DNA of 64,000 nt from Eubacteriaceae bacterium Marseille-Q4139 (GTDB lineage Bacteria; Bacillota; Clostridia; Lachnospirales; Lachnospiraceae), in assembly GCA_018223415.1 (NCBI GenBank), contig JAGTTQ010000001.1:490153-554152 (forward strand), written 5' to 3'. This document shows, one piece after another, positions 1-7,918 of the stretch. Under the pieces are notes generated by a model. The model had not been told where the DNA came from. It was given only the letters and a program-made list of their open reading frames with translations, and did not search any database. How positions within the stretch are numbered: the stretch's first letter is position 1; each line of letters begins with the position of its first letter. Both the position numbers and the translations under genes were made by a program.

Positions 1-433
1 GCGGCAGAAACTCTTCCAAGCGCCTGTCTTCATGAAAGCTGAGCCCGATGTTTTCAGGATTGCTGCTTTCCACGATTTTGCCGTATTCATCAACAATATT
101 TATCCCTTCTACTTCCAAGACATTCAGCATGTCGTTCCAGTCAATGCCCCTGTTTTTTGCCCGGCTGTACCAGTTCGCAGCGACATTCGCCCTGTTTAAG
201 TAATCCGCCTCAAACATCTCATACATATCTTCTTCGCGTATCTCGTTAAGCTCCACCGAGTGAATAATCTGTTCCATCGAGCTTTCCAGGTACTTTATTT
301 CCGCTGAAACATTGCTGCTGTATGTGAATTTATTTAAAATCCAGGCCATAACCAGAATCAGCAGGCCGGTTCCTGCAAGAAGGCTTAAACTGACCGATTC
401 CCTTAAGGTCATACTGCCTTTAAAATATTTCAT
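1..433 (-). CDS. Membrane-anchored sensor protein, N-terminal part (cut by window edge)
   Basis: The reading frame starts with ATG at 433 and runs off the left edge, giving about 144 residues. An AAGGA lies about 9 bases before the start. Residues about 14-32 form one hydrophobic membrane segment, followed by an extracytoplasmic helical region that looks like the start of a ligand-sensing domain. The output domain lies outside the window, so it could be a histidine kinase, a cyclase/phosphodiesterase or a chemoreceptor. It sits downstream of a c-di-GMP-I riboswitch and a c-di-GMP phosphodiesterase-like gene, so a role in c-di-GMP signalling is a reasonable inference. Its start overlaps the stop of a small ORF (ATGA), which suggests coupled translation. 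Confidence 0.75.
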   Translation of the reverse strand, partial: MKYFKGSMTLRESVSLSLLAGTGLLILVMAWILNKFTYSSNVSAEIKYLESSMEQIIHSVELNEIREEDMYEMFEADYLNRANVAANWYSRAKNRGIDWNDMLNVLEVEGINIVDEYGKIVESSNPENIGLSFHEDRRLEEFLP

Positions 434-504
434 GCCGTCCATTCCTTGTAATTGATAAGATTCCCATCAGGCGACAGGCACGCAGACAAATAACAAAAGT
501 CCAT
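430..504 (-). CDS. Possible 24-residue leader ORF coupled to the sensor gene
   Basis: ATG at 504 is preceded at 7 bases by GAGGAG, a good ribosome binding site. The frame ends in TGA that overlaps the ATG of the following gene as ATGA. Both the ribosome site and the start codon lie in the right arm of a long hairpin that follows the c-di-GMP aptamer. No family is recognised. The arrangement suggests that the ORF is read mainly to couple translation of the sensor gene to riboswitch state. It could also be a chance frame; conservation in relatives is unknown. Confidence 0.4.
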   Translation of the reverse strand: MDFCYLSACLSPDGNLINYKEWTA

Positions 505-577
505 AGTATCGCTCCTCATCAGACACAGTCTTTTTGAAACATACCAAAAACTTACTCCTCAGGAACGATACATGGAC
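499..577 (-). promoter_or_regulatory. Hairpin expression platform of the c-di-GMP riboswitch
   Basis: Two arms at 561-577 and 499-516 are nearly perfect inverted copies (about 16 of 17 paired, one bulge), separated by about 44 bases. On the transcribed strand the right arm contains the GAGGAG site and ATG of the leader ORF and is followed by TTTTGTTATTT. The structure could therefore hide the ribosome site, act as a weak terminator, or both. Confidence 0.6.
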
Positions 578-587
578 TTCGTGCATA

Positions 588-676
588 TTGGCGGCTGACG
601 GCCATACTCTGCATTTTCCCAGCCGCAGCAGCTTTGTGCACCGCTTTTCAGCGGTTTTGCCCTTGCCTGTATCAGG
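588..676 (-). promoter_or_regulatory. c-di-GMP-I (GEMM) riboswitch aptamer
   Basis: On the minus strand the sequence carries the GEMM-I hallmarks in order: GGGCAAAACC, a stem closed by a GAAA tetraloop (CCGCT-GAAA-AGCGG), the conserved CAAAGC stretch, then a second GC-rich stem (GCGGCTG with CAGCCGC) that contains ATGG. A -10 box lies just upstream at 679-684. The element sits in the 281-base gap between the EAL gene and the sensor gene, so the signal made or destroyed by the first gene's product would control the second. Confidence 0.82.
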
Positions 677-678
677 TA

Positions 679-707
679 ATTATATACGATTTTTTCATGA
701 TTTTATA
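679..707 (-). promoter_or_regulatory. Promoter for riboswitch transcript
   Basis: TATAAT on the minus strand at 679-684, with a weak -35 candidate (TATAAA) 17 bases upstream at 702-707. The start of transcription would fall a few bases before the aptamer. Confidence 0.45.
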
Positions 708-714
708 ATACATT

Positions 715-3000
715 CTATGTATATCCGTTATGCGTCTTTGCGGAAGGCACAGTCTCCAGAAGCCGTGCAAACGCCTCCGCTTCCATGGGACGATAATAAA
801 AATATCCCTGAATCTCATCGCAGCCAAGCTTCTCCAAGAAATCCACCTGTTCCTGCTTTTCCACGCCTTCTGCAACAATCTGCATTCCCATGTTCCGAAC
901 CATCTCCATGGTCGAGCGCAGGACAGTTTCTTCCTCTTCTGAGTCAATCAGGTCGATCAGGGTCTTGTCAAACTTGACTCCCTGGAACAAATCCCGGCGC
1001 AGGTTCGCAAGGTTGGAATTTCCCCGTCCGAAATCATCCATCAGCATATAGAAACCTGCCTGCCGGAATTCCCGGATGACCTTCACCGCGTCTGCCCCGA
1101 CCGATTCCTCGGTAATCTCCAGATAGACGCAGTCCTGGCCTATGCCCGCACGCTCCAGAATCTGCTGGTACCGGTGCACAATGTCAGGCACCAGAAGGCT
1201 GCCGCGGGATATATTGACTGAGACAGGGATCATGGGCATTCCTGCTTCCAGCCATTTTTTCTGCTGAAGGCAGACCTTCTCAAACACATATTCATCCAGC
1301 TGCACGATCTTTCCGCGTTCTTCCAAAAGAGGAATGAACCGTCCCGGAGAAATAACCCTGCCGTCTTTTCCACGCCAGCGCACCAGGGCCTCGGCGCCTC
1401 CAACGCACTTTCTGCGGACGTCATATTTCGGCTGATACCATGCCTCGATTCCGCTGTTTTCCAGCGTCCGGTCAAATTCATCCAGAAGAAGAACCGTATC
1501 CGTAAGTTCGATGGCGGCCTGCTCATCATAGGCATGATAAAGGGTTCTTTCCATTTTGGCAAGGCTTTTGGCAAACATCACCCGGCCGCGGAGCCGTTCA
1601 ATGGTCACGCTGCTGTCCGATGCACAGTATCCAAATACCGGTTTGCTCTGGTACGCATAGATCATACGGAGCTTTTCCAGGATCTGTTCGTTCAGTTTCT
1701 GACACACGGCTCCTGCTTCTTCCACGGCTATGCCTGGAAAGAAAAAGATAAACTGGTCGTCCGACACGCGCGCGGCAATTTTGTTTGTTCCATCCTTTTT
1801 GGCAAACATCCTGCCCAGCTCCCTGATAACTTCATCGCCTTTCCTGGCGCCAAAGTACCGGTTAATCAGCTTAAATTCCACAATATCGCAGGCAATCAGA
1901 ATCCCGTCTTTGTTCCGCATCCGTTTGAAATCCCGCTTAAACGCCTCATAATTCGCCTCACCCGTGAGGACATCCCGATAAGCCAGCCTCTCCAGCTCCT
2001 GTTTCTGGCGGCGCTTCATACGCAGCAAAAAGAAGATTAAAACGGTCACATAGGAGAGCACCAGTGCCAGAAGGAGAAGCACGGAATTAAAGAGGTTGTT
2101 GACCCGCGCTTCCACACTGTTTTCCGGGATCGCACTGAGCATGCTGATTGACATTTTAGAGCCATGGCTTTGCAGGGAAATGGGCAGATAGTAGCTGAAC
2201 CGGCCCTCGTCCAGAATCGTGTAATAGCCCCCGCCAGCCCTGGAATTGTGCAGATCTTCCGCCAGCTGATCCGCAAAGTCCCGGTTGTCTGCGCTGCCTT
2301 CCTGTAAGCGCTCAAAAATATTATCACCGATTGAGAACATACAGCTTTCCGATGCCGCCACAATGTCCCCGTCCTGATCCATCAGGCAGAACCTGGCCTC
2401 TCCGTCAAATGAACCAACATCCAGAAGCGATGCAATGCTTTTTGAACTGAATATCTGATAAAGGAATCCGGCAGGCACATTTTCATCTTCATAGACGGGG
2501 ATTCCAAGCAAAATACCCCCCCCCATGAGCTGATCGCTGTCCGGCCACTGGATCGGAATTTCGGCCAGGCAAATGTTTTCTGCCTTATTTTCACGAAACA
2601 GAATGCTATCTGACAGATCCACGTCCAGCCCAATGCTGTTCCACCCGATTCCGGAAACATCCGTGTATCCAATCCACTCAAAGTTATAAAGGTCCCTCCG
2701 GCTCTGCTGGTTCCGGATCTTGTCCCGCCGCAAGTTCTCCGGCCCCTCATTCATAAGAAGCCAGACACTGTTCAGATAATCCACCCTGCTCTGGAGCATC
2801 TCCATGATCGCCTTCGAGCTTTCCGTTGACACACTCCGCAGGGTATAAAAGGACTCTGCACTGATATCACGGCTGAGTTTGCCGGTCAGGAAAAAACATC
2901 CCAAAATCAGCATGATAGTCAGGAAGACAATAAATGTAATATTTGTGAGCTTGTAGATGCTTTTTTCTTTCCTGATGCGGAAATCTTTTATGGAAAACAT
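715..3000 (-). CDS. Membrane GGDEF/EAL protein, probable c-di-GMP phosphodiesterase
   Basis: Predicted 761 residues from the ATG at 3000, chosen because GGAGG precedes it; a longer frame upstream lacks such a site. Residues about 19-40 and 300-325 are membrane segments enclosing a large extracytoplasmic sensor region. A GGDEF-type domain follows (about 335-490), but its signature loop reads SDDQF instead of GGDEF, so cyclase activity is unlikely and it may act as a regulatory GTP-binding domain. The EAL domain (about 510-750) keeps EAL (in GGAEALVRW), the DDFG loop and EGVE, consistent with active hydrolysis of c-di-GMP. A run of nine G (plus-strand C, 2516-2524) lies in the sensor-coding part near residue 160 and could slip. 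A c-di-GMP riboswitch follows directly downstream. Confidence 0.9.
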   Translation of the reverse strand: MFSIKDFRIRKEKSIYKLTNITFIVFLTIMLILGCFFLTGKLSRDISAESFYTLRSVSTESSKAIMEMLQSRVDYLNSVWLLMNEGPENLRRDKIRNQQSRRDLYNFEWIGYTDVSGIGWNSIGLDVDLSDSILFRENKAENICLAEIPIQWPDSDQLMGGGILLGIPVYEDENVPAGFLYQIFSSKSIASLLDVGSFDGEARFCLMDQDGDIVAASESCMFSIGDNIFERLQEGSADNRDFADQLAEDLHNSRAGGGYYTILDEGRFSYYLPISLQSHGSKMSISMLSAIPENSVEARVNNLFNSVLLLLALVLSYVTVLIFFLLRMKRRQKQELERLAYRDVLTGEANYEAFKRDFKRMRNKDGILIACDIVEFKLINRYFGARKGDEVIRELGRMFAKKDGTNKIAARVSDDQFIFFFPGIAVEEAGAVCQKLNEQILEKLRMIYAYQSKPVFGYCASDSSVTIERLRGRVMFAKSLAKMERTLYHAYDEQAAIELTDTVLLLDEFDRTLENSGIEAWYQPKYDVRRKCVGGAEALVRWRGKDGRVISPGRFIPLLEERGKIVQLDEYVFEKVCLQQKKWLEAGMPMIPVSVNISRGSLLVPDIVHRYQQILERAGIGQDCVYLEITEESVGADAVKVIREFRQAGFYMLMDDFGRGNSNLANLRRDLFQGVKFDKTLIDLIDSEEEETVLRSTMEMVRNMGMQIVAEGVEKQEQVDFLEKLGCDEIQGYFYYRPMEAEAFARLLETVPSAKTHNGYT

Positions 3001-3101
3001 TCCGATCTTGTCCTCCTCTCTGGAGTGTCCTGGTGTGATGATGTGGCTTTGGGGGGAAAATAATGGTGAAGGCTTCCTGTTTGGGATTGGGCAGGAAAGG
3101 A

Positions 3102-4337
3102 TCACTCCCCCGCACATCTCCCCGCCAGCATCCCGGTCGACCAGGCGATCTGCAAATTGAATCCCCCCGTCACGCCGTCCAAATCCAGCACTTCCCCGGC
3201 GAAATACAGCCCCGGCGTCTTTTTCGACTCCATGGTGGACGGGTTCACCTCCCGGACGTTTACGCCGCCCTGGGTGATGATCGCCTCGTTGTAGCCGCGA
3301 AGCCCCGTCAGCGTCACGCGGAATTTTTTCGTAACCGAAAGGAGATCGTGCCGCTCCTTTGCCGTGATCTCGTTGACCTTCTTTTCTGGGTCGATGCCGC
3401 TGCGCCCGATGATGACAGGGATCAGCTTGGATGGGAACAGATGGGACAGCGCGTTTTTGAACTGCTTATTTTTTGCCTCCTCGAAATCCCTTAAAAGCCT
3501 GACGTCAAGCTGTTCCTCCGACAAGGCCGGCTTTAAGTCGATGTCGAGAAGAAGCGGCTTTTTCTTTATGATTTTCGCCGCATAGCTGCTGGCGCTTAAA
3601 ACAACCGGGCCGCTGACGCCGAAATGGGTGAACAGCATTTCGCCGAATTCCTTCCAGTACACCTTTTTCCCGTCATGCATCGTCACTTCGATATTTCTTA
3701 ATGAGAGCCCCTGGAGCTCCCGCACATCCTGTTCTTCGCAGACAAAAGGCACGAGCGCCGGCGAAAGAGGTGTCACCGTGTGGCCGGCCGCCTTTGCAAA
3801 TCCGTAGCCATCGCCGGTGGAGCCGGTGGCCGGATAGGAAAGCCCGCCGGTGGCCGCAATCACCGCACCGGCACGCACGCTCCGGTGCCCGTTTTTTAAG
3901 ATGACGCCGCAGACACGCCCGTTTTCAAAAAGCAGCTCCTCTACCGGCTCGTTTAAGTGAATTTCGGCGCCTTCCTTTTCTAATTTCCGCTTTAACGCCG
4001 CAATGACATCCGAAGACTTGTCGGAAACCGGGAAAACACGGCCGCCCCGCTCCGTTTTTAAGGGACAGCCTGCGACTTCCAAAAGCTCCATCATATCAAA
4101 ATTCGTGAAGCCGTAAATGGCGCTGTATAGAAATTTCCCGTTGGATACCATGTGGGAAAACAGTTCCTCCGTCTCGCAGGCATTCGTCACGTTGCATCGG
4201 CCTTTTCCTGTGATATAAAGCTTTTTCCCAAGCTTTTCATTCTTTTCATACAGCACCGCCTCATGGCCGCACTGCAAAACTCCCAGGGCGGCCGCCATTC
4301 CGGCTGCGCCGCCCCCGATAATAATCACCTTACTCAT
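3102..4337 (-). CDS. HI0933/BaiN-family FAD-dependent oxidoreductase
   Basis: 411 residues with an N-terminal Rossmann FAD motif (IIIGGGAAGMAAA, residues 5-17), the family's GKGRCNVTN stretch (about 44-52), an internal ATGGLSYPATG segment, and the C-terminal FAD-binding run ending in LDGVTGGFNLQIAWSTG. This matches the HI0933-like flavoproteins that include BaiN of bile-acid 7-dehydroxylating clostridia; membership in the family does not prove that substrate. The start overlaps the end of the upstream polyphosphate kinase-like gene by 8 bases, so the two are probably translated from one message. No other bai genes are present here. Confidence 0.88.
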   Translation of the reverse strand: MSKVIIIGGGAAGMAAALGVLQCGHEAVLYEKNEKLGKKLYITGKGRCNVTNACETEELFSHMVSNGKFLYSAIYGFTNFDMMELLEVAGCPLKTERGGRVFPVSDKSSDVIAALKRKLEKEGAEIHLNEPVEELLFENGRVCGVILKNGHRSVRAGAVIAATGGLSYPATGSTGDGYGFAKAAGHTVTPLSPALVPFVCEEQDVRELQGLSLRNIEVTMHDGKKVYWKEFGEMLFTHFGVSGPVVLSASSYAAKIIKKKPLLLDIDLKPALSEEQLDVRLLRDFEEAKNKQFKNALSHLFPSKLIPVIIGRSGIDPEKKVNEITAKERHDLLSVTKKFRVTLTGLRGYNEAIITQGGVNVREVNPSTMESKKTPGLYFAGEVLDLDGVTGGFNLQIAWSTGMLAGRCAGE

Positions 4338-5841
4338 GCTTTTTCTTTTCTTTTTCCACTTCTTTTATTTTCTTCTCCAGGGCCTCCGCCACCGTCTCCA
4401 GCACCTTCACCCTGGCATAGTATTTGGAATTTCCCTCCACAACGATCCACGGCGCGTATTCCATGGACGTCTTTTCCAGCATCTCATTGACGGCTTCCTC
4501 ATACTGATCCCATTTTTCCCGGTTCCGCCAGTCCTCATCGGTGATCTTCCACTGCTTTTCCGGGTTCGTCATCCTGTCGTTGAACCGCCGCTCCTGCTCG
4601 TCTTTGTCGATATGGATCCAGAACTTTAAAATCACCGCGCCGGCATGGGAAAGATGCAGCTCCATATCGTTGATCTCCTGGTAGGCCCTGTGCCATTCGG
4701 CCTCCGTACAAAATCCCTCGATCCGTTCCACCATGACGCGCCCATACCAGGTGCGGTCGAAAATCGCAATGTGGCCGTCCTTCGGCACATTGTTCCAGAA
4801 CCGCCAGAGATAGTGGTGGGATTTTTCGATGCCGCTTGGCGAAGCCGTCGGGCAGACCTTATAGCCTCTTGGATCCAGATGGCTCGTGAGCCTGCGGATC
4901 GCGCCGCCCTTTCCGGCCGCGTCCCAGCCCTCAAAGCCAAGCACCACGGGGATTCTCAGCCTGTAAAGCTCGCCATGGAGCACGGAAAGCTTTTTCTGGA
5001 GCTTGCTTAGCTTCTTCTTATACTCCTCCCGTTCCAGGCTTTTGCTCAAATCCGCCTTTGAGAGGATGCCCTTTTTATAGCGGTCCGGCGGCAGGTGGCC
5101 GTCAAACAGTACAGGAGCCGGCCCTGCATTTTTCGCCCTTAACGCTTCTTCCATGCAGTCTGCCACTGCCTCTAAAATCCGCATGGCGCCGTAGTTTTTA
5201 TCCTCTGCTTCGATGACATGCCACGGCGCATACGGCGCGTGGGTTTTTTCCAGCATTTCATCGCTGAACTCCCGGTATTTTCCGTAATGCTCATTCCGCT
5301 TCCAGTCCTGTTTCGTCACCCGCCAGGACGTCTCTTCGCTCTCTTCCAGCCGCAGGAACCGTTTTTTCTGCTCCTTCTTTGAAATATCCAAAAACAGCTT
5401 AATCAAAACAGTTCCGCCGTCCGTGAGCTGTTTTTCAAAAGCCAGGATGTCATAAAAGGCATCCTCCAGCTCACTCTCCTTTGTCTTTCCGTCAAACCGA
5501 TCCGACTGTACTTTCCGGTACCAGCTCGTATCAAAGATTACGATCCTCCCGGCGGCAGGCGTTTTCGTCCAGAAACGCCATAAAAACGGACGCATGGACT
5601 CCTCTTCCCCGTCCTTGTCCCCGGTATAGACGTCAAAGCCCCTGGGGTCTAACGCCTGGATCAGGCGGTTGATCTGGAGCCCCTTTCCTGCGGCGTCAAA
5701 GCCGTCGAACAGGATCATGATGGGGATCCCCGCCTCCCTGCATTTCCTCTGGAGCGCGCCAAGGCGGATATCCAGGGCTTCCCTGGCCTTTTTGTAGGCT
5801 TTCTTATCCATCTCAGATGTCAGGTCGATCCGTTCCAGCAT
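4330..5841 (-). CDS. pap: Polyphosphate:AMP phosphotransferase-like protein (two PPK2 domains)
   Basis: 503 residues from the ATG at 5841, which has GGAGG 8 bases upstream. Two PPK2 units are arranged in tandem. Each has a Walker A-like loop (GFDAAGKG near residue 45; GWDAAGKG near 307), the DPRG motif, and a Walker B-type stretch (FDTSWYRKV; FDRTWYGRV). The length and duplication fit class II PPK2 enzymes that phosphorylate AMP to ADP with polyphosphate. The C-terminal half keeps the more canonical FDRTWYGR motif and is probably the catalytic one, with the first half structural; this is inferred from the family. It ends in a Lys/Glu-rich tail and overlaps the flavoprotein start by 8 bases. 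Confidence 0.87.
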   Translation of the reverse strand: MLERIDLTSEMDKKAYKKAREALDIRLGALQRKCREAGIPIMILFDGFDAAGKGLQINRLIQALDPRGFDVYTGDKDGEEESMRPFLWRFWTKTPAAGRIVIFDTSWYRKVQSDRFDGKTKESELEDAFYDILAFEKQLTDGGTVLIKLFLDISKKEQKKRFLRLEESEETSWRVTKQDWKRNEHYGKYREFSDEMLEKTHAPYAPWHVIEAEDKNYGAMRILEAVADCMEEALRAKNAGPAPVLFDGHLPPDRYKKGILSKADLSKSLEREEYKKKLSKLQKKLSVLHGELYRLRIPVVLGFEGWDAAGKGGAIRRLTSHLDPRGYKVCPTASPSGIEKSHHYLWRFWNNVPKDGHIAIFDRTWYGRVMVERIEGFCTEAEWHRAYQEINDMELHLSHAGAVILKFWIHIDKDEQERRFNDRMTNPEKQWKITDEDWRNREKWDQYEEAVNEMLEKTSMEYAPWIVVEGNSKYYARVKVLETVAEALEKKIKEVEKEKKKHE

Positions 5842-5910
5842 AGGTTTTCCTCCTTTTTTACCGGAAGGCACAGAAGCCCGTGTCCCTGCGGGGGCACGGG
5901 CATGGCCGGT

Positions 5911-7023
5911 TTACTCAAATGCCTTTGCTGCCTTCGGCATCATTTCGCTGATTTTAATGTGCTGCGGACATTCCTTCTCGCAGTGGTGGCATGCGCGGCA
6001 GGCATCTGCCTTCGTCTCAAGGGCATTATAAGCCTCTTTGGCCTTAGCCATTCCGTGACTTGCCGTCATGTTGTAGGCCGCAAAAATCTCCGGGATGTTG
6101 AGGCCGAACGGACATGGCATGCAGTATGCACACTTCGTACAGTTTACAAGGGCCATCTCATCGAAAATCTTCTTCGCTTTCTGATAAATTTCCCTCTCTT
6201 CCTCTGTCACCATTCCGATATGGCTGCGGGACGCGTAAACCAGGTTGTCCTCCACCTGCTCCGGCTCCGTCATTCCGCTTAAGAGAAGGCTAACCTCCGG
6301 CTGATCCCAGATCCAGTCAAGGGCATACTCCACATGGGACTTTCCGTCTGCCGGGAACATCTCTGCCACATGGGGCGCAAGATTTGCAAGCTTTCCGCCG
6401 AGAAGCGGCTCCATGACTACGACGCCGAGTCCCTTGGAAGCTGCATACTTTAAGCCCTCCGTGCCGGCCTGGTAGTTGGTGTTTATATAGTTATACTGGA
6501 TCTGGCAGAATTCCCATCCGTCATAGTAATCAATGATTTCCTTGAAAAGCTCCAGAGAGTCATGGAACGAGAAGCCGATATGGCGGATTTTTCCGCTGGC
6601 TTTTGCCTCGTCTAACTTCTTTGTGAGATTAAATTTCTTTACCTTTTCCTCGAACCGCTCGCGGCTCAGTGCATGAAGCAGATAGAAATCAATGTGATCG
6701 GTCTCCAACTTGGAAAGCTGTTCGTCAAGGTACTTGTCGAAATCCTCTTCCGATTCCAGAAGCCATACCGGCAGCTTGTCCGCCAGATATATTTTCTCCC
6801 GATATCCGTCCTTTAATGCCTTTGCGACAACAAGCTCGCTTGTTCCCTGATGATAGGGGTAAGCCGTATCAATATAGTTGACGCCGTTATCAATGGCATG
6901 GCGGATCATGGCGATTGCCTTTTCCTCGTTGATGGTCTTATCCTCATGGATCGGAAGACGCATGCATCCGAAGCCAAGGGCCGACACTTCAATTCCTGTT
7001 CTGCCAAATTTTCTGTACTCCAT
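5911..7023 (-). CDS. Aldo/keto reductase with C-terminal 4Fe-4S ferredoxin domain
   Basis: 370 residues. The N-terminal two thirds is an AKR barrel (GFGCMRLP near residue 17, active-site region DTAYPYHQG near 52, internal YNYIN and EPLLGG strands). The C-terminal part has two cysteine groups: CTKCAYCMPCP near 294 and CRACHHCEKECP near 342, as in clostridial AKRs with ferredoxin-like clusters. Such enzymes are thought to pass electrons between the cluster and a carbonyl substrate; the substrate here is unknown. The gene follows the DUF3783 gene after 24 bases, and GAGGGAGGAACC before the ATG is a good ribosome site. A GC-rich stem at 5877-5902 after the stop may end transcription weakly. Confidence 0.9.
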   Translation of the reverse strand: MEYRKFGRTGIEVSALGFGCMRLPIHEDKTINEEKAIAMIRHAIDNGVNYIDTAYPYHQGTSELVVAKALKDGYREKIYLADKLPVWLLESEEDFDKYLDEQLSKLETDHIDFYLLHALSRERFEEKVKKFNLTKKLDEAKASGKIRHIGFSFHDSLELFKEIIDYYDGWEFCQIQYNYINTNYQAGTEGLKYAASKGLGVVVMEPLLGGKLANLAPHVAEMFPADGKSHVEYALDWIWDQPEVSLLLSGMTEPEQVEDNLVYASRSHIGMVTEEEREIYQKAKKIFDEMALVNCTKCAYCMPCPFGLNIPEIFAAYNMTASHGMAKAKEAYNALETKADACRACHHCEKECPQHIKISEMMPKAAKAFE

Positions 7024-7047
7024 AAAAGGTTCCTCCCTCTCTTATTT

Positions 7048-7497
7048 TTATATAGTTTTCGCAGTCGTCCCCGGCTCTCCGTTTTCTTCCCCGGAAGTCT
7101 GTTCTGTCCTGCGTCCGCTTTCCGGCTGGCTCATGGCGGCATGTTCCCTGCTGATTTCCCGGTACAGATGGAGCGAGTCCCAGTACTGGTTCGTGGGCGT
7201 CAGCACCGCCTTATAGTCCACGCGGCCTGCTCCTGCCTTTCTAAGGCCCAGAATCACCGCGTCGACCCGCGCAGAAGAAAGACCGGCCATCACCATCATC
7301 TCTTTCTCAAATTCCTCTCCGCCGTACTGCTCCTCTACCGGTTCGATCTCCTTCACGCCGGCCAGATATCCGATGGGCTGGAGATATTCCTCCTTTTTTA
7401 CGGCCTTTAACCGCATCCCCAGGGGCAGAAGCGCCCGCTTTACCCTGGAAAGCCGCTCCGGATCAGAAAAATGGTACAGGAGAATTGTCTCCTTCAT
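7048..7497 (-). CDS. DUF3783 family protein
   Basis: 149 residues. The N-terminal half (ETILLYHFSDPERLSRVKRALLPLG) and the central QPIGYL and DAVILGLRKAG segments fit the small DUF3783 family, found mainly in clostridia and without known function. The last 30 residues are polar and probably disordered. It is the first gene of a leftward run that continues into the aldo/keto reductase. It sits with its back to the tRNA-Pro gene. No catalytic motif is visible. Confidence 0.8.
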   Translation of the reverse strand: MKETILLYHFSDPERLSRVKRALLPLGMRLKAVKKEEYLQPIGYLAGVKEIEPVEEQYGGEEFEKEMMVMAGLSSARVDAVILGLRKAGAGRVDYKAVLTPTNQYWDSLHLYREISREHAAMSQPESGRRTEQTSGEENGEPGTTAKTI

Positions 7498-7571
7498 GGC
7501 TGTATCATCCCTTCCATAAACATTTGTTCTTCTTAATCATACCTTATTTTTAGGAATTTTTCAACTTTCCA

Positions 7572-7599
7572 TTGATTTTTTTCAAATTTCTGTTATAAT
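7572..7599 (+). promoter_or_regulatory. Promoter of tRNA-Pro(GGG)
   Basis: TTGATT at 7572-7577, a 16-base spacer and a perfect TATAAT at 7594-7599, ending 10 bases before the mature tRNA. Confidence 0.75.
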
Positions 7600-7609
7600 A
7601 GCTTTGTTC

Positions 7610-7683
7610 CGGGGTATGGCGTAGCTTGGTAGCGCGCTCGGCTGGGGGCCGAGAGGTCGCAGGTTCAAATCCTGTTGCCCCGA
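7610..7683 (+). tRNA. tRNA-Pro (anticodon GGG)
   Basis: A full cloverleaf can be drawn: the acceptor CGGGGTA pairs with TGCCCCG plus discriminator A; the anticodon stem CTCGG/CCGAG encloses loop CTGGGGG, giving GGG at positions 34-36; the T arm holds GGTTCAAATCC. CCA is not encoded. It marks the left edge of the accessory island. Confidence 0.95.
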
Positions 7684-7701
7684 TTTTTTCTTTAAAAACA
7701 A

Positions 7702-7742
7702 GGGTTTGCAACATCTCAATATGTTGTGAACCCGATTTTTTT
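7702..7742 (+). terminator. Rho-independent terminator after tRNA-Pro
   Basis: An imperfect 13-base-pair stem (GGGTTTGCAACAT with ATGTTGTGAACCC) with a short loop is followed by GATTTTTTT. Confidence 0.75.
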
Positions 7743-7918
7743 GACTGACTTTTCTCTCCATCTGCTCAATGATATCTTTTTTTCGTTTATATCAGACATA
7801 TCAAAGATATAATATGTTTCGTTCACAATTTAGGTCAGTTTACAAGGATCTACACGCAGACCATGAAACGGGGGGATGCTGACAACAAATAAGGGGTTGT
7901 CGGGAAATAAATAGTCCC

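Noticed and set aside
1534..2040. Open frame on the plus strand opposite the GGDEF/EAL gene
   Set aside because: Its composition simply mirrors the coding strand; no family match or ribosome site.
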